DNA of 64,000 nucleotides from Stachybotrys elegans (taxonomy: Eukaryota > Ascomycota > Sordariomycetes > Hypocreales > Stachybotryaceae), in the NCBI GenBank assembly GCA_020746835.1, contig JAGPNK010000011.1, positions 1,240,001 to 1,304,000 of the forward strand. The letters run 5' to 3'. The notes under the pieces are model-generated. The model saw nothing but the letters and a program-made list of their open reading frames with translations, searched no databases and was not told the DNA's origin. Of this stretch, positions 22,758-34,135 are shown in pieces; position 1 is the stretch's first letter, and every line of letters starts with the position of its first letter. Both the position numbers and the translations under genes were made by a program.

Positions 22758-23281
22758 TTTTTCGGTTTCACGGCATGCGTAGCAGGGAGGAGGGCTTTGG
22801 GTAGGTAGGTAGTATAAAACTTTGATATTGTCTCTCGTACAGGAGAAAATGAAACAAGGGGAGCGAACCTGGACCATACAGCAGATAGAAATGCAAAGAC
22901 AACAAAACACTTATGCAAAACCAAGAAACCAACAGCGGAATGATTATCTCTCAAGAAAAACAAAAAGACATGCAAGACCCCAGTTTCGCCTCCGCTATGA
23001 AGAGATTCTTCAATACAATAGAAACACACACACACACACAATAAACACACGCGATCCCGGCTCCTTGACAGCCTAACAACATGCTTGCCCCCTTGATTCC
23101 GTTTCCTTCTTTTGCACATCGCGTCTTTCCTATGCACATGTCCTGTCCTAATCTCATATCCCTCCCTCCTCCTTCTAATAGCTTACCCACATGGTGGTAG
23201 GTAGTGGTGGTTCGTAAAAACAAGAAAGGCGATAGACATCGCCGAGGACAGTCATATATCCCCCACGTAACGGGAGCATAT
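22758..23281. other. Convergent 3' intergenic region
   Basis: This lies between the stop codons of ELP1 (+) and BUD6 (-). It contains an (AC)n microsatellite at 23024-23040 and AT-rich 3'-end-like sequence. No gene is seen. Confidence 0.6.
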
Positions 23282-26200
23282 TTACAGGGAATTGTTCATA
23301 GCCTCATCGGTGTCAGGCGCCGCATTCACGCCGCCATCTCCGTCGGCGCCATCGCCATCCTCACCGATGGGGTTCTCGGGGATGATGCCGTTCTGGCGCT
23401 CCCAGACCTCGCGGCGGATCCTGTCATCCCTGGCCTTGCGGGCGCGCTCAACCTCCTCGAAGCCGCCCGACTTCTTGAGCTTGCCATCTTGCACAAAGTG
23501 CACAATCTCGCGCTGCAGGGCGTTGCCGCGACGGCCCTCGAGCTCCTTCTGACGCAGCTTCTCGGCGCGCTCAATGGCCTCGAGCCGGTTCTCGTGGTTG
23601 GGCTGCAGCGCGCGGACCTCGCCGAGGACACCCTCTTTGGCGGCAGTCTGGTCGAGGCTGTTGCCGAGACTGTTGAGACCCTTGGAGAACTGGCGGGCGG
23701 AGCCGGCGCTAACGCCCGTACCGTTGTCCTTCATCTGCTCCTTGGTTGCCTGCTCGACGAGGGTGAAGGTCTCAGTGGCCTTCTCCAGGTCATCGCGCAG
23801 GTCGATCAGAAGATCCTCCATAAGGCGGAGCTCGTCACGGCCCTGGCAAACGTCCTCGAGCTCCTTCTCCCAGATCTTGGTCCAGATGGGCTTCTCCTGC
23901 TGCATGTAGTCCTCCATCTTCTTGAGCTCCTTGGTGAGGGAGCCAATGTCCTTGGCGACTGACTCGAGCTGGCGAGGCAGGGGTCGTACGCCACGGTGCA
24001 CGACATCCTTGCGCAGGTCCTCGACCAGGTCCTGGAGATCATCCACCTTGCCGACGAGATGATCCGAGTCAGAGTTGAGCTGCTTTCGTCCCCTGGAAAC
24101 ATACGCGTAGCCGGCGTCTCCCTCGACATCCGGGGTGGCAGCCTTGATAGCAGCGGCTTTGACATTGGCGGCCTTGCTGCGGATCGAGGACATGGATGTC
24201 TGGACATCGGATTGGAAGTTGGAATAAGTCTGGCGCAGGACGGCGAGGTCGCGCCTTAGGCTCTGCAGTTCACCCATCTGGCCCACGCCAAGCTTCCTCC
24301 CTGGGCTGAAGGGCTGCCTAGAGGTATCGGAGGAGGGCATAACAACGGGCGGGGCTGTGGCAAGTCGAGCGACCTCCTTTGCCGTTTCTTGCTGTCGATC
24401 CGATACCCGCTGCAAGGTCGCGCTCTGGTCATCAACATTCTGCCTTACTTCCTTAACGATCTTGGTCAGAGCATTGATGCCCTCGTCGATATGGCGTTTC
24501 ACTTCATCCAGGGGCTCAATGTTGAGAACCAGAACGGTCCTGTCCTTTATGTCTGACAAATCCTCCAGCTCGTGCCGCACGCCGGATACCGGGTCCTGGA
24601 TGTAAATCTCAGGCAGGTCCGTGCCGTTCTGCTGCGTGTTCCACGAGAACTTTTCAATAAAGGCCAGTTGTAGGCGGCCGATGGACAGCTCGTCGCGTCC
24701 TTCTGGCAGAACAATCTTCTTGACCTTTGACTTGTACTGGAGGAACAGCGTCAGGTCCTTGGTGGGAGTAGGTGGCGGAGAGACTTGGAAATAAGATGAT
24801 TCGTTGGGTTTGGGTTCGGGTGCCGTCAAGGGGGGCGCTCGGTCGTCCTCCTTTGACTTTTCGGGCTCTTTGGCCTCCTTTGTTGCTTCCTCGGAGGTTT
24901 CCCCAGGCATAAAAATACCGAGGTCAGTGCCCGGGCTGTTCAGAGTTGCCTTTGGTAGGTATTTGTCGGCAGGGCTTTCGGTCGAAGGGCTCTCGGTAAG
25001 GGTAGGTTGGTCGGAACTCGAAGCTTCTTCCGTCACGCGGCTGGGTACACGAACAGGCGACGCTTCTGCTGGCTTTGACTGCGCAAGCGATCGGCTATGC
25101 CTGACTGACTCCCTCACCTGCACAGCCCGCAGCGACTCTCTTGCTTCCCTTCGACCCCTATTGGGGACTGGCGTGGTCTGAGGGGGCAGGATGGGCACGC
25201 CATTGACCGAGCCACCCAGGTGCTTAGAGATCTGATATTGAGAATATCTGCGGGACGCCCTCCTTTCCAGGTCGCCTCCCTTTTGCAGAGCCGCCAAGGC
25301 ACTGGACTGATTATCAGGAGGTGGGGGCGGAGGCGGAGGAAAAGATTCGGGGTTGACTTCGATGGTTGCAGGACTCGCCGTTGGTATAGTGTCGTCCGAG
25401 GGATAGGGCGGCATGACGGGAATATTTTGCATCGTGTTGCTTGACAGGGATGACTGCTCAGACAGAGCAGAAGAACGTGACTGATCTCGCTGGGTATTGA
25501 CACGGCGCGTGGGCGAGGATGTGACGGATTGCTGCAATGAGTCTCCACGCTGCATGTCGGGTTGGTAGCCATTCTCCAAGCCCTCATCGATGAGGTTTGT
25601 CAACCCGCTATTGCCGCTCCCCACAGTGCTGATGCTCGTGGTCCTCTCGGGAGGCGCAGGGTTCCCCTCTCTATCGCGTGTCTGTTTCTGGCGCAGCTTC
25701 TGCTGCTTGCGCTTGAGGCCCTGGAGAAGGTTGATGATGATGTCGCGTATCCTGGGCAGATACTTCTCGAGGCTCTCGGCACTGGCCTCTTGGCTCAGGG
25801 TGGCCTCGAGGATGTGGCGCAAGAGATCGGGAACGTTGCCGAGGTCAGATACGTCAACATTGATGGAGTTGAAGGCCCTGCAGGCCATGTTGAACTCGTA
25901 GCCCAAGCGTACGTAGACATCGGAGACCTGGGTATCGGTGGCTTGGTTTCGAGACCATTGCGTCAGCGTCTCAAGCAGCTGCTTGGTGGCTACGAGGAGA
26001 TGGGTGACGCTCTTCTCGATCTGAGACAGTGGAAGGTTGGAACCACTGCCGGAGCCCTTTGCGCGAAGAGGTACGTCAGTATACGGTGAGCTTCAGATGT
26101 GGGAAAAGAAGAGATGAGGAAGGCGCAGCAGCGCAACCAGGGACACAGGTACTCACTTCACGGTTCTGTCTTCGGGAGCCGCTAGTCTGGCCAGATCGGG

Positions 26201-26330
26201 TCGAGGGACGGCTCTGAGGGCCTCCCGGAGGGGATATGGAGCGGACGGGGATGCTGGGCGGCGGGCCAGGCTCTGCGGCGGGAGAACGACGTTGCGCAAA
26301 GGAGCGCTGTGAAGGATTTGAAGGCTGCAT
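23282..26330 (-). CDS. bud6: Actin-interacting polarity protein Bud6/Aip3
   Basis: Two exons on the minus strand, 26330-26157 and 26056-23282, encode 982 residues. Bud6 is a formin-binding, actin-nucleation-promoting polarisome component at hyphal tips and septa. Exon 1 is Pro/Ser/Arg-rich. Exon 2 opens with the conserved helical N-terminal part (SQIEKSVTHLLVATKQLLETLTQWS and ACRAFNSINVDVSDL). A long disordered Ser/Pro-rich middle follows. The AIP3 domain starts near KDLTLFLQYKSKVKKIVLP and continues as a long coiled coil (VKRHIDEGINALTKIVKEVRQNVDD, EKPIWTKIWEKELEDVCQGRDEL) to the acidic C-terminus. The intron has donor GTGAGT but an AAG acceptor, chosen because it keeps the frame and follows a CTGAC branch site. 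It is the weakest part of the model. Confidence 0.9.
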
Positions 26331-28006
26331 GGTGACCAGAAAGCTGTGATGTTCTGCCTCGGTGGGCGGTGTTGGTGATGGCTAGATTCGATCCGGTGAA
26401 TTGCTTCTGCGGCGGGTGGATATCGAGGCAAGTTTGGCGGGAAGGGGTATTACGAATTATCGGGCGGACTGTCTAGTGGTACAGGAATGACGGCGGCGTC
26501 ATGGTCGAGCGGGCGGCGAGCAAACGAAGCGTAGGCAGGAGGCGTCGGAGGGAGTTGTAACGACAGTGCGAGCGATGGGGATGCGCCGGGTTGGGGTTGG
26601 TCGGTAGAGGGGACGAAAACTGATGGAGAGAGTTCGAAACGGGAAACAAGTTGACAGGAGACAAGAGGCTCGTGGTTCTGGTGCGTCGGACCGTGTGCGT
26701 GTGTGTAGTGGTGGTTGTTGTGGATTCTGGTGGCTGGGCACGGGCGCTGTGACCTTTTCCCTCCGCCCCCTGTTGATGGGATGCCCAGACAGCGCACGTG
26801 CCAGCAATGGGATGGATGGCTATCGATTAGAGAGGAGAGGCCTCGGATGCGGGCCTGAAGCAACGAGACAGATAAATTACATATGCGTATATCAAGGGCT
26901 GAATGTCATGACTCTGCAATCTTATGCTTGGTCGTTTGAGAGAGCAGCAGTTCGCAGAAGACTGTGAGCTACGGCAGGTCCAGCTGTGGTGGGTAAGGAT
27001 CATACAGGGCGATACCTTGGAGCTGCGGGTGGGAGCTAGGAGGTATGGACTGCTCTCGCGCTAGTTGCCCACTGTTGGACGGCCCCAAAGTGTTAAATAG
27101 TGGGGCTCGACAAGCCTGTAGCTGCCCTATGGCTTCCGCATCGGTACCCAAGACCTCCGTAGAGGGTCCAAATAGGGGTTTGCATGTTACAGGGCTCGAC
27201 TCCTGCATAGGAATCTGCATCAGACTTTAGTCACTGGTAACCGACATGCCAAAATCCACTCTCTGCCCTCCTACATAGGTATGTATGCATGGCACGATTC
27301 TCGTGTGCCATGGCACCTAGAACCTGGATATGGCACTACACTTTGCCTGGGGGCTGTCTGTTTCACAACCACATATGCATGTTTCACCACCCCACCTCGA
27401 GAACCGTGGGCTCGCTCATGCAGCGCATCTTGATTGGGACTATCTATCTCGAGGATTATGCTCGTTACCAGATCAGTGGCTTTGGAAATCGTGGTCTAGC
27501 TACTTGGCAAACGTGGTTGAGGCTGTGTCATGCTCCAGCCCTATCGTTGAACCGCTCCCAGCCAATGCCCCTCAGCCGTGAAATCCTCCGGCACATGACA
27601 TCCGGCCCTGGTATCTATAAGTCTCTCTGGCTGACCATATAGCACCATTCCGTCCCTCGCAATACGTTGACTACACGTCCGGGACAATGGAAATGTCTCT
27701 CAATGCTGGCTGAGGGTGTCCTCGTGTATGCAATCCCCCTGCTCTCCTCGACCTAGCTCCAACTTGAGCAAGAGAAGGCCAATCAAGCACATGAAGGAGA
27801 GAAGAGCACGGCAAGTTTGATCCGTCTATCTTTCAGTTTGGTCACGTTGGCTGGAACAGCTCAGAGTCAGCCACCATGTTGCGTAACGCCACTGGATCGC
27901 CTATATAAGACCAAGTACACATGTCGAAGATGTCCTTCCATCTCTCGCTTTCACGACACAGTAAACCTCCCCAACAAGCCATCACCTTGGTAAGAAGCTC
28001 TTGAAT
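26331..28006. promoter_or_regulatory. Divergent intergenic region (BUD6 / FAD monooxygenase)
   Basis: 1.7 kb between two divergent starts. The BUD6 side is GC-rich. The monooxygenase side has a TATA box at 27902-27909. A 117-codon open frame near 27289-27642 has no protein-like features and was not called. Confidence 0.5.
27902..27909 (+). promoter_or_regulatory. TATA box of the FAD monooxygenase gene
   Basis: TATATAAG lies 98 bp upstream of the start codon at 28007, a normal spacing for a regulated fungal gene. Confidence 0.65.
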
Positions 28007-29308
28007 ATGACCAAGTTTGAAGTTGCCATCATTGGCGCTGGACCAGCGGGTACGTCAACCGCCAACAATACCCTAGCTTAGCGACCTTGGGCCGTCAGCT
28101 AACAGGATACAGGATGCATGCTGGCCCGGCTCCTTCACCTCGGAGGTGTCAATGCCACTATCTTCGAGGGTGAGGCCTCGCCCAACTTCCGCAGCCAAGG
28201 CGGGACACTAGATCTTCACAGCGACACGGGCATTCGAGCTGTCAAGGAAGCCGGCTTGTTTGAGGAGTTCAAGGCGCAGGCTCGCTATGACGGGCAGTAC
28301 ATGGCCATTGTGGACAAGAACCTCGAGTATCACTTTGTCAAGAAGCCAGAGGACAGCGCCCGCTTCGGTGAACGTCCAGAGATTGATCGCGTCAAGCTGA
28401 GGGAGCTGCTTGCCCACTCTCTGCCGGAGGGGACTATCAAATGGGGCCATAGGCTGCAGAAAGTCGATGGCCAAACCTTGATATTTGAGCATACGACGGC
28501 CGAGGGCTTTGACCTCATCGTGGGAGCGGATGGTGCCTGGAGCAAGGTCCGCCAGTCCATCGCCCCGGATCTCCAACCTGTCTACATGGGCGTGGCATCC
28601 CACGACCTCGCGATTCCCGACGCTGAGAAGACGGCCCCGGCTCTCTACAAGCTGGTCAACCGCGGCAGCTTGTTTGCCTGCGGCGAAGGCCAGCGCCTGT
28701 CAATCCAGCAGCTGGGCGAGGGGCGCATCGAGGTATACGCTTGCTTCGTCGCAGAGGATCCTCGCTGGATGGACCCAGACAAGTGCAAGTACGATGTCCA
28801 TGACCTTGAACAGACCAGGCAGGCCATGCTCGACAAGTTTAGCGACTGGCGTCCGGAGCTGCGCGAGGCCATTACCAGCGCTCAGGGCCGGACAGTCCCT
28901 CGCTCTGTTTACAGCCTCCCGCCCGGCGCGCGGTGGACTCATAGAGATGGCGTCACGCTTATCGGAGACGCAGCGCACCTGATGACGCCCTATGCAGGCG
29001 AGGGCGTCAACCAGGCTCTCGACGATTCGCTTCTTCTATCCCGAGCCATCCTTGCCGCCATCAAAGACGGAAAGGACATGGGCAAGAGTATCAGCAAGTT
29101 TGAGGGCGTCATGTTTGAGAGGGCCACGCCAGTGCAGCAGCTCTCGTACGATCTCTGCAACGTTTGGTACTCGACGCCCGGTGCTCCAAAGACTGTTATT
29201 CCCAAGATGGTGAGTCTGCATGTCAACCAGAAGCTGCCGTGGTATCTTCGTCCCATGGGTATGTTGGGAGTTCATGCCTACTTTTTCTGGAGGCATCTTA
29301 CTGGTTAA
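28007..29308 (+). CDS. FAD-dependent monooxygenase (TetX / aromatic hydroxylase-like)
   Basis: Two exons, 28007-28049 and 28113-29308, encode 412 residues. The first exon encodes MTKFEVAIIGAGPA and supplies the dinucleotide-binding GxGxxG (residues 10-15), which is lost if translation is taken from the next Met. Further class A flavoprotein monooxygenase motifs are the DG motif (GADGAWSKVR) and the GD motif (LIGDAAHLMTPYAGEGVNQALDD). The family uses NAD(P)H and O2 to hydroxylate small aromatic or polyketide-like molecules, and in bacteria some members inactivate tetracyclines. The substrate here is unknown. No membrane anchor is evident, though the C-terminus is hydrophobic (LGVHAYFFWRHL). 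The gene opens a run of plus-strand metabolic genes. Confidence 0.9.
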
Positions 29309-29523
29309 GCCCGTAACCCCATAGATCAATATATTGATAATGGTTTTGCACGCGTCGATGGGTTGAATTTCTGGCTTCTGTCCTCAATTGGTAGGGTTAG
29401 GTAGGCAGGTAGCTTGACGGACGCGTGTAAAGGGCTGCCTGCGCCAGACCCCGCATACCCACGTTATCACCATCCGCATCTGCTTTTGCTTCAACGCCAT
29501 TCTCAGTTGAAATCAGCACAGTC

Positions 29524-30279
29524 ATGCCAGTAGAAGGTGTGTGGACTCGCCCATCTGGGCAGAAGACATTCATCCCACTCGAAAACAACCCCGAAGTCTT
29601 CACCTCGCTCGTCCAGGACCTCGGCCTGTCATCCGACCTCGGATTCCACGATGTCTACAGCCTAGACGAGCCGGAGCTGCTGGCTCTCATCCCCAGACCG
29701 GTCTACGCGCTTATCTTCATCACCCCTCCAGCCATGTACCGCGCCGTACGTCGGGCCGACGGCACACGCAGCCTCGACGAGGGGCTCACCTACGACAAAT
29801 CAGGGGAGGACGAGACGGTCATGTGGTTCCCGCAGACCATCGGCAACGCGTGCGGCCTCATGGCGCTGATCCACTCCGTCGCCAGCGGGGAGCCTCGAGC
29901 CTCTGTCAAGAAGGACAGCTTGTTGGACAGACTGTTCCAGCAGGCCAAGCCGCTGAAGCCGATGCAGCGAGCCGAGCTGCTCTATGCGAGCGAGGAGCTA
30001 GAGGAGCTTCACATGCGGGCCGCCCGAACAGGCCATTCGGCGGCGCCCAGAGCTGAGGAATTTTGTCCTCTCCATTTTATAGCCTTTATCAGGGGCAAGG
30101 ACGGTCACCAGTGGGAGCTAGAGGGTGCTTCGGACGGGCCAATTGATCGAGGAGCGCTGGGCGAGGGCGAGGACCTGCTGAGCGAGACGGCGCTCGAGAA
30201 TGGAGTGAGGAGGTTCCTCAAAGCTGCGGATGGGGATCTCAACTTTAGCATTGTGGCATTGGCAAAGAAGGCAGAGTAG
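29524..30279 (+). CDS. Ubiquitin carboxyl-terminal hydrolase, UCH (C12) family, Yuh1/UCH-L3-like
   Basis: A single exon of 251 residues, the usual length of a minimal UCH protease. It would cleave small adducts or precursors from the C-terminus of ubiquitin or NEDD8/Rub1. The N-terminal strand (WTRPSGQKTFIPLENNPEVFTSLVQDLGL) and the active-site helix (FPQTIGNACGLMALIHS) are clear: oxyanion Gln104 and nucleophile Cys110. The catalytic His is His184 (CPLHFIAFIRG). The third catalytic position, normally Asp in an ELDG motif, reads Glu200 (WELEG). The crossover loop between Cys and His looks of normal length. The start at 29524 is the first ATG before the conserved N-terminus. It lies 215 bp after the monooxygenase and is probably an independent housekeeping gene. 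Confidence 0.92.
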   Translation: MPVEGVWTRPSGQKTFIPLENNPEVFTSLVQDLGLSSDLGFHDVYSLDEPELLALIPRPVYALIFITPPAMYRAVRRADGTRSLDEGLTYDKSGEDETVMWFPQTIGNACGLMALIHSVASGEPRASVKKDSLLDRLFQQAKPLKPMQRAELLYASEELEELHMRAARTGHSAAPRAEEFCPLHFIAFIRGKDGHQWELEGASDGPIDRGALGEGEDLLSETALENGVRRFLKAADGDLNFSIVALAKKAE

Positions 30280-30360
30280 AATGAAAATCAGGATCCCATC
30301 CCCGCGCTCGCAATCTGTACTTGATGTCAAAAATCCGGGGTTTGCAGCTATCAATCAATA

Positions 30361-30387
30361 GATAACACCGATAACACCGATAACACC
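30361..30387 (+). promoter_or_regulatory. Triple tandem GATAACACC repeat (three GATA-factor sites)
   Basis: Three exact 9-bp copies at 30361-30369, 30370-30378 and 30379-30387 each contain GATAA, which fits the HGATAR consensus of AreA/NIT2-type GATA factors. They lie about 125-150 bp upstream of the sugar-transporter start. Binding is inferred. Confidence 0.55.
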
Positions 30388-30511
30388 CCAGGGGGGCTGG
30401 CCTGCTTAGTCACGGCTTTAGGGGTCCTGCTAATGCTAATGCCGACGGAATGCATCCCTGCACTACATCACTTCAACAGATGTGCATGTGGGACACGAGT
30501 CCTTCAACAAC

Positions 30512-32194
30512 ATGGACAGCCCTCAAGCGCCACTGATATCCGACACGAACCGAGAGGATGAAGGCCACGATGAGGCAGATGACGGCCTGCTGCAGGAGGC
30601 GGGCGACGTCAAGTCCGCGGCGCCGGAGCCGGGCCTGTTTGTCCTCGTGCTGACCGTCGCAGCCGGGCTCGGCGGGCTGCTGTTTGGATGTGAGTAGGAA
30701 CCCTCGAAAAGCCTTTGCCCGCTCCAAGACGGCTGACTCGCTGCAGATGACACGGGTGTCATATCCGCCACGCTCGTGTCGATTGGGACCTCGCTGTCGG
30801 GGCGGGAGCTGACGTCCATGGACAAGTCCATCATCACATCCTCGACGTCGCTCTTCGCGCTGCTCGTGTCGCCCTTTTCCTCGTTCCTGGCCGACCGCCT
30901 GGGTCGCCGCGCCGTCGTCCTGTACGCCGACATACTCTTCATCATCGGCGCCCTGATGCAGGCATCCAGCTACACGGTGACGGGCATGGTGGCGGGCCGG
31001 TGCGTCATCGGGCTGGCCGTCGGGGCCGCGAGCTTCGTCGTGCCGCTGTACCTGGCCGAGGTGGCGCCGGCCTCGCACCGCGGGCGCGTCGTGACGACGA
31101 ATGTGCTGTTCATCACGCTGGGACAGGTCGTGGCATACGTGCTCGGGTGGGCGCTGTCGACGCTCGTGACCAAGGAGGTCGGCTGGCGGTGGATGGTCGG
31201 TCTGGGCGCGGTGCCGGGCGCGCTACAGGGAGTCATCGTGCTGTTTATGCCCGAGACGCCGCGCTGGCTCGTCAAGGTTGGCCGGTCGGGCCATGCGCGT
31301 GCCGTGGTGCTACGGATCAACGGCGGGTCCCGCGGGCAGCAGAGCGACGCCGACGCCGTCATCAAGAGCATCGAGAGGGAGGTGCGCGAGGAGCGGGAGG
31401 CTCAGCGGCTGCACGGGCACGAGGGCCGGTGGAAGTGGCTCGGCGTCTGGCGGGAGCTGCTGCTGGAGCGGCGGAACCGGCGGGCATTGGCCATTGCATG
31501 TCTGTTGCAGGGGCTGCAGCAGCTGTGTGGTTTTGTAAGTGCAGCGATTGCCCCTTTTTGTGGCTGGCTTTGGAGCTCTACTGACACGCGCACGCTGCAG
31601 AATTCACTCATGTACTTTTCGGCTACGATCTTCACGCTGGTGGGCTACAGGAGTCCTACGTTGACGTCGCTGACGGTGGCCGTGACCAACTTCATCTTCA
31701 CGCTAGTGGCCCTGGGCCTCATCGACCGCGTGGGTAGGCGGCGAATCCTGCTCTGGTCGATGCCGTTCATGGTGGTAGGGCTGCTACTAGCCGCGTACGG
31801 CTTCTCCTTTATCCGACTAGGCACCTCGTCGGGGGTGTCGTCGACGGAGGCCGGGCAGGAGCAGCTGGGGTACCGGGGCGCGGCGACGATGGTGCTGGTG
31901 AGCATCATGGTGTACTGCGCAGCGTACGCGCTGGGGCTGGGCAACGTGCCGTGGATGCAGAGCGAGCTGTTCCCGCTGTCGGTGCGGTCGGTGGGCAGCG
32001 GATTGGCGACGGCGACCAACTGGGGCGCCAACTTCGTGGTAGGGCTGACGTTCCTGCTGTTCATGGACGCGCTTACGCCGACGTGGACGTTTGTGCTGTA
32101 TGCGGGCGTGTGCGGCGTGGGCTACGGGCTGGTATGGGCCATCTACCCCGAGATGGCGGGCGTAAGCCTCGAGGAGAATGCCGAGACGGGATAG
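30512..32194 (+). CDS. MFS sugar/inositol-type transporter
   Basis: Three exons, 30512-30689, 30747-31534 and 31601-32194, encode 519 residues with about 12 membrane helices. Sugar-porter signatures are present: GGLLFGYDTGVIS in helix 1 (split by intron 1), LADRLGRRAVV in loop 2-3, MPETPRWLV after helix 6, IDRVGRRRI in the second half, and VPWMQSELFPLSVRSVGSG. The pattern is nearest to myo-inositol/H+ symporter-like members, but the substrate is a guess. Intron 2 (66 nt, donor GTAAGT, branch CTGAC, acceptor CAG) has no stop and a length divisible by three, so it reads through as 22 extra residues. Removing it joins LCGF to NSLMYFSATIF, as in relatives. I use the ATG at 30512 (MDSPQAPL), which has a better context than one at 30482. 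Confidence 0.9.
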
Positions 32195-34135
32195 TCGGAC
32201 GGCCCGGGGCTGGGGTATAGGATATATAGAATGTGAGGCTGAATAAATAACCTTGGGTTGCGTTGGGTTTTCCCAATCATGGCGACCGTTGCCAAGCAAG
32301 CAAGCATCATGATTCAGCCCGGAGATAAGATGGGAACGAGATTCTGCAGGGGCTGCATATTGCCGATGGCATTTGCCGCCTGGAACGGGTGTTCGCGTGG
32401 CAGCTTCAGCGGTTCCGATCGGCGGGAGCCGCCCAGAAGCAAGCAAGGAAGCAAAGCAAAGCAAAGCAAGCCAGCAAGACCGTGGTAAGTCCATGGAGCC
32501 CGAATCCCGGCCGGCTTGTCCGTTGGAAAGACTCACCCCCTCCCTCTCCACCCCCTGCTAGGTAGGTGCCGGGCATGACGGCGCCGTTAGCGACCGACGC
32601 CGAGGCAACGCACGGAGAAGTGTCGGGTTTACGATTATGCAGCAGAATAAAGAGGAGAAAGAAGAAATAAAAATAAAAATAAAAATAAAATAAACCCCAA
32701 TGTGTAGGAATCAATTGGAGACAGGCTCTGTACTCGGGCCTCGTTTCATGGGTTTCGTGTCACGTTTTTGGTTGACGAGCCCGTGGTTAAATTTATCCTC
32801 TGGACGGACAGACGCAAAGTTGATACGGAAGATGCCTTTTCTTTGACGCCACGGAGTGGGCCATGGCAGGTGGTTCGATGCACCTTGACTAATTGTTCCC
32901 TCCTTGGGCCGCCATGGTGGATTCTGCAGCGTGGGTGCTGAATAAACCGAGCCGGCATTACATCATCGATGCCGAGGTCTTTTTTTTTTCTTCTTTTTCT
33001 TTTTCTTTTTTTTTCTTCGGCCGGCAATACGGCATTACGACATTTTGTAAGCTAGTCAAGCTATCTAAGCAGAATATGTTGTTCTTGTTCAGGCAGGGTT
33101 TGGTCCCCTGCTAGAATTTGTGCAACAGTCGATGAACCCCCCCCCCCCCCCCCTGAAAGATGAAGAGAGAAAAAAATTGAATTGGAATAATTGGGCCGCC
33201 ATTCTAGAAGAATTGGAAGAGCTGGGGCCGGGGCGGATGAAACGACATCATCTCCGTTTCAATTATTCAACAGGGTTCGCTTCACAGAGAAGCGCGTTGG
33301 AGCATAATCAATCAATAACAGAGCTCAAGCCTCGGCAGGGCATGACTCGGACACACGGCTGCGGCAGCCGTATCCCTACACCAAAAGGCTGCTACCGAGA
33401 AAATAATCCCTGTAAACCGGGATTGGCACGGGCAGAAATTTCCAGATGCCGCTCGTACCAAGTCACAGCGGGTCTCTCTTCCTGCCCCTTTCGGGGAGCC
33501 TCAGTCATACAGCACACACCCCCCGGCCGATGCGCCGAGGTTTCCTCTTCCCACGGATCTCCGATGCAAGCGGATGAGAGAGCAAGTCCTTTTGTGCAGA
33601 TTTCCCATGGCACGATGCTGCTTGATAATCGGCCCCCAAGAGAATAACCATGGGACTCGACAATCGCATGCATGGATATAAGTCGGACACTCCTCCTCCT
33701 CCTCCTCCTCCTCCAGTCGAACCCCAACAATAAATAATACGCCACGATCTCATCTACCTCCTCCTATCCATCTCATTACACGCACCGTCGCAGAGACTAG
33801 CACCCCCGTTCGCTGCTAGGAACCCACTCGGCCCGGAAAGAGAAAGCAACTGGATTCCGCCTTCAGTGGCTCCATCGTCATAGCTCAGTCATTCGCCCCA
33901 AAACTACTTATACTGGCCGCTCTCCCGCCCTCTTCCCTGGAGCTTGCTATTTTGGTTATTATCAATCGTAGCAGATATTTTGCTCTTGTCCCTTCTTTTC
34001 CCCCTGTGGTCCTAAGCAATTGACCTCCTCCTCCCGTCCTGCTCCAAGACATTCCCGCTCCGCTCCGGTGTCTCACCCGCTTCCGGCCCTCCTCCCCGTC
34101 CGTCCGTCCGTCCTCGCCCGTCGCCGCATGTCACC
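32195..34135. other. Intergenic region with low-complexity tracts
   Basis: The region separates two MFS genes and carries the likely 3' end of the first (AATAAATAA near 32239). It also holds a GCAAA-type repeat near 32440-32470, an AAAAT array near 32667-32692, T-rich runs near 32981-33016, a 17-base C run at 33137-33153 and a (TCC)n microsatellite at 33690-33714. No coding gene is supportable. The last 300 bp are CT-rich, as expected for a fungal promoter and leader. Confidence 0.55.
33137..33153. repeat. Poly-C tract of 17 bases
   Basis: Uninterrupted C run in intergenic DNA, second longest in the window. Confidence 0.9.

Noticed and set aside
27289..27642. 117-codon frame upstream of the FAD monooxygenase
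   Set aside because: No homology pattern that I recognise and amino-acid usage like random sequence. The TATA box of the next gene follows.
28118..29308. FAD monooxygenase starting at the Met at 28118
   Set aside because: That start omits the GxGxxG nucleotide-binding motif, which is supplied by a 43-nt upstream exon with good splice signals.
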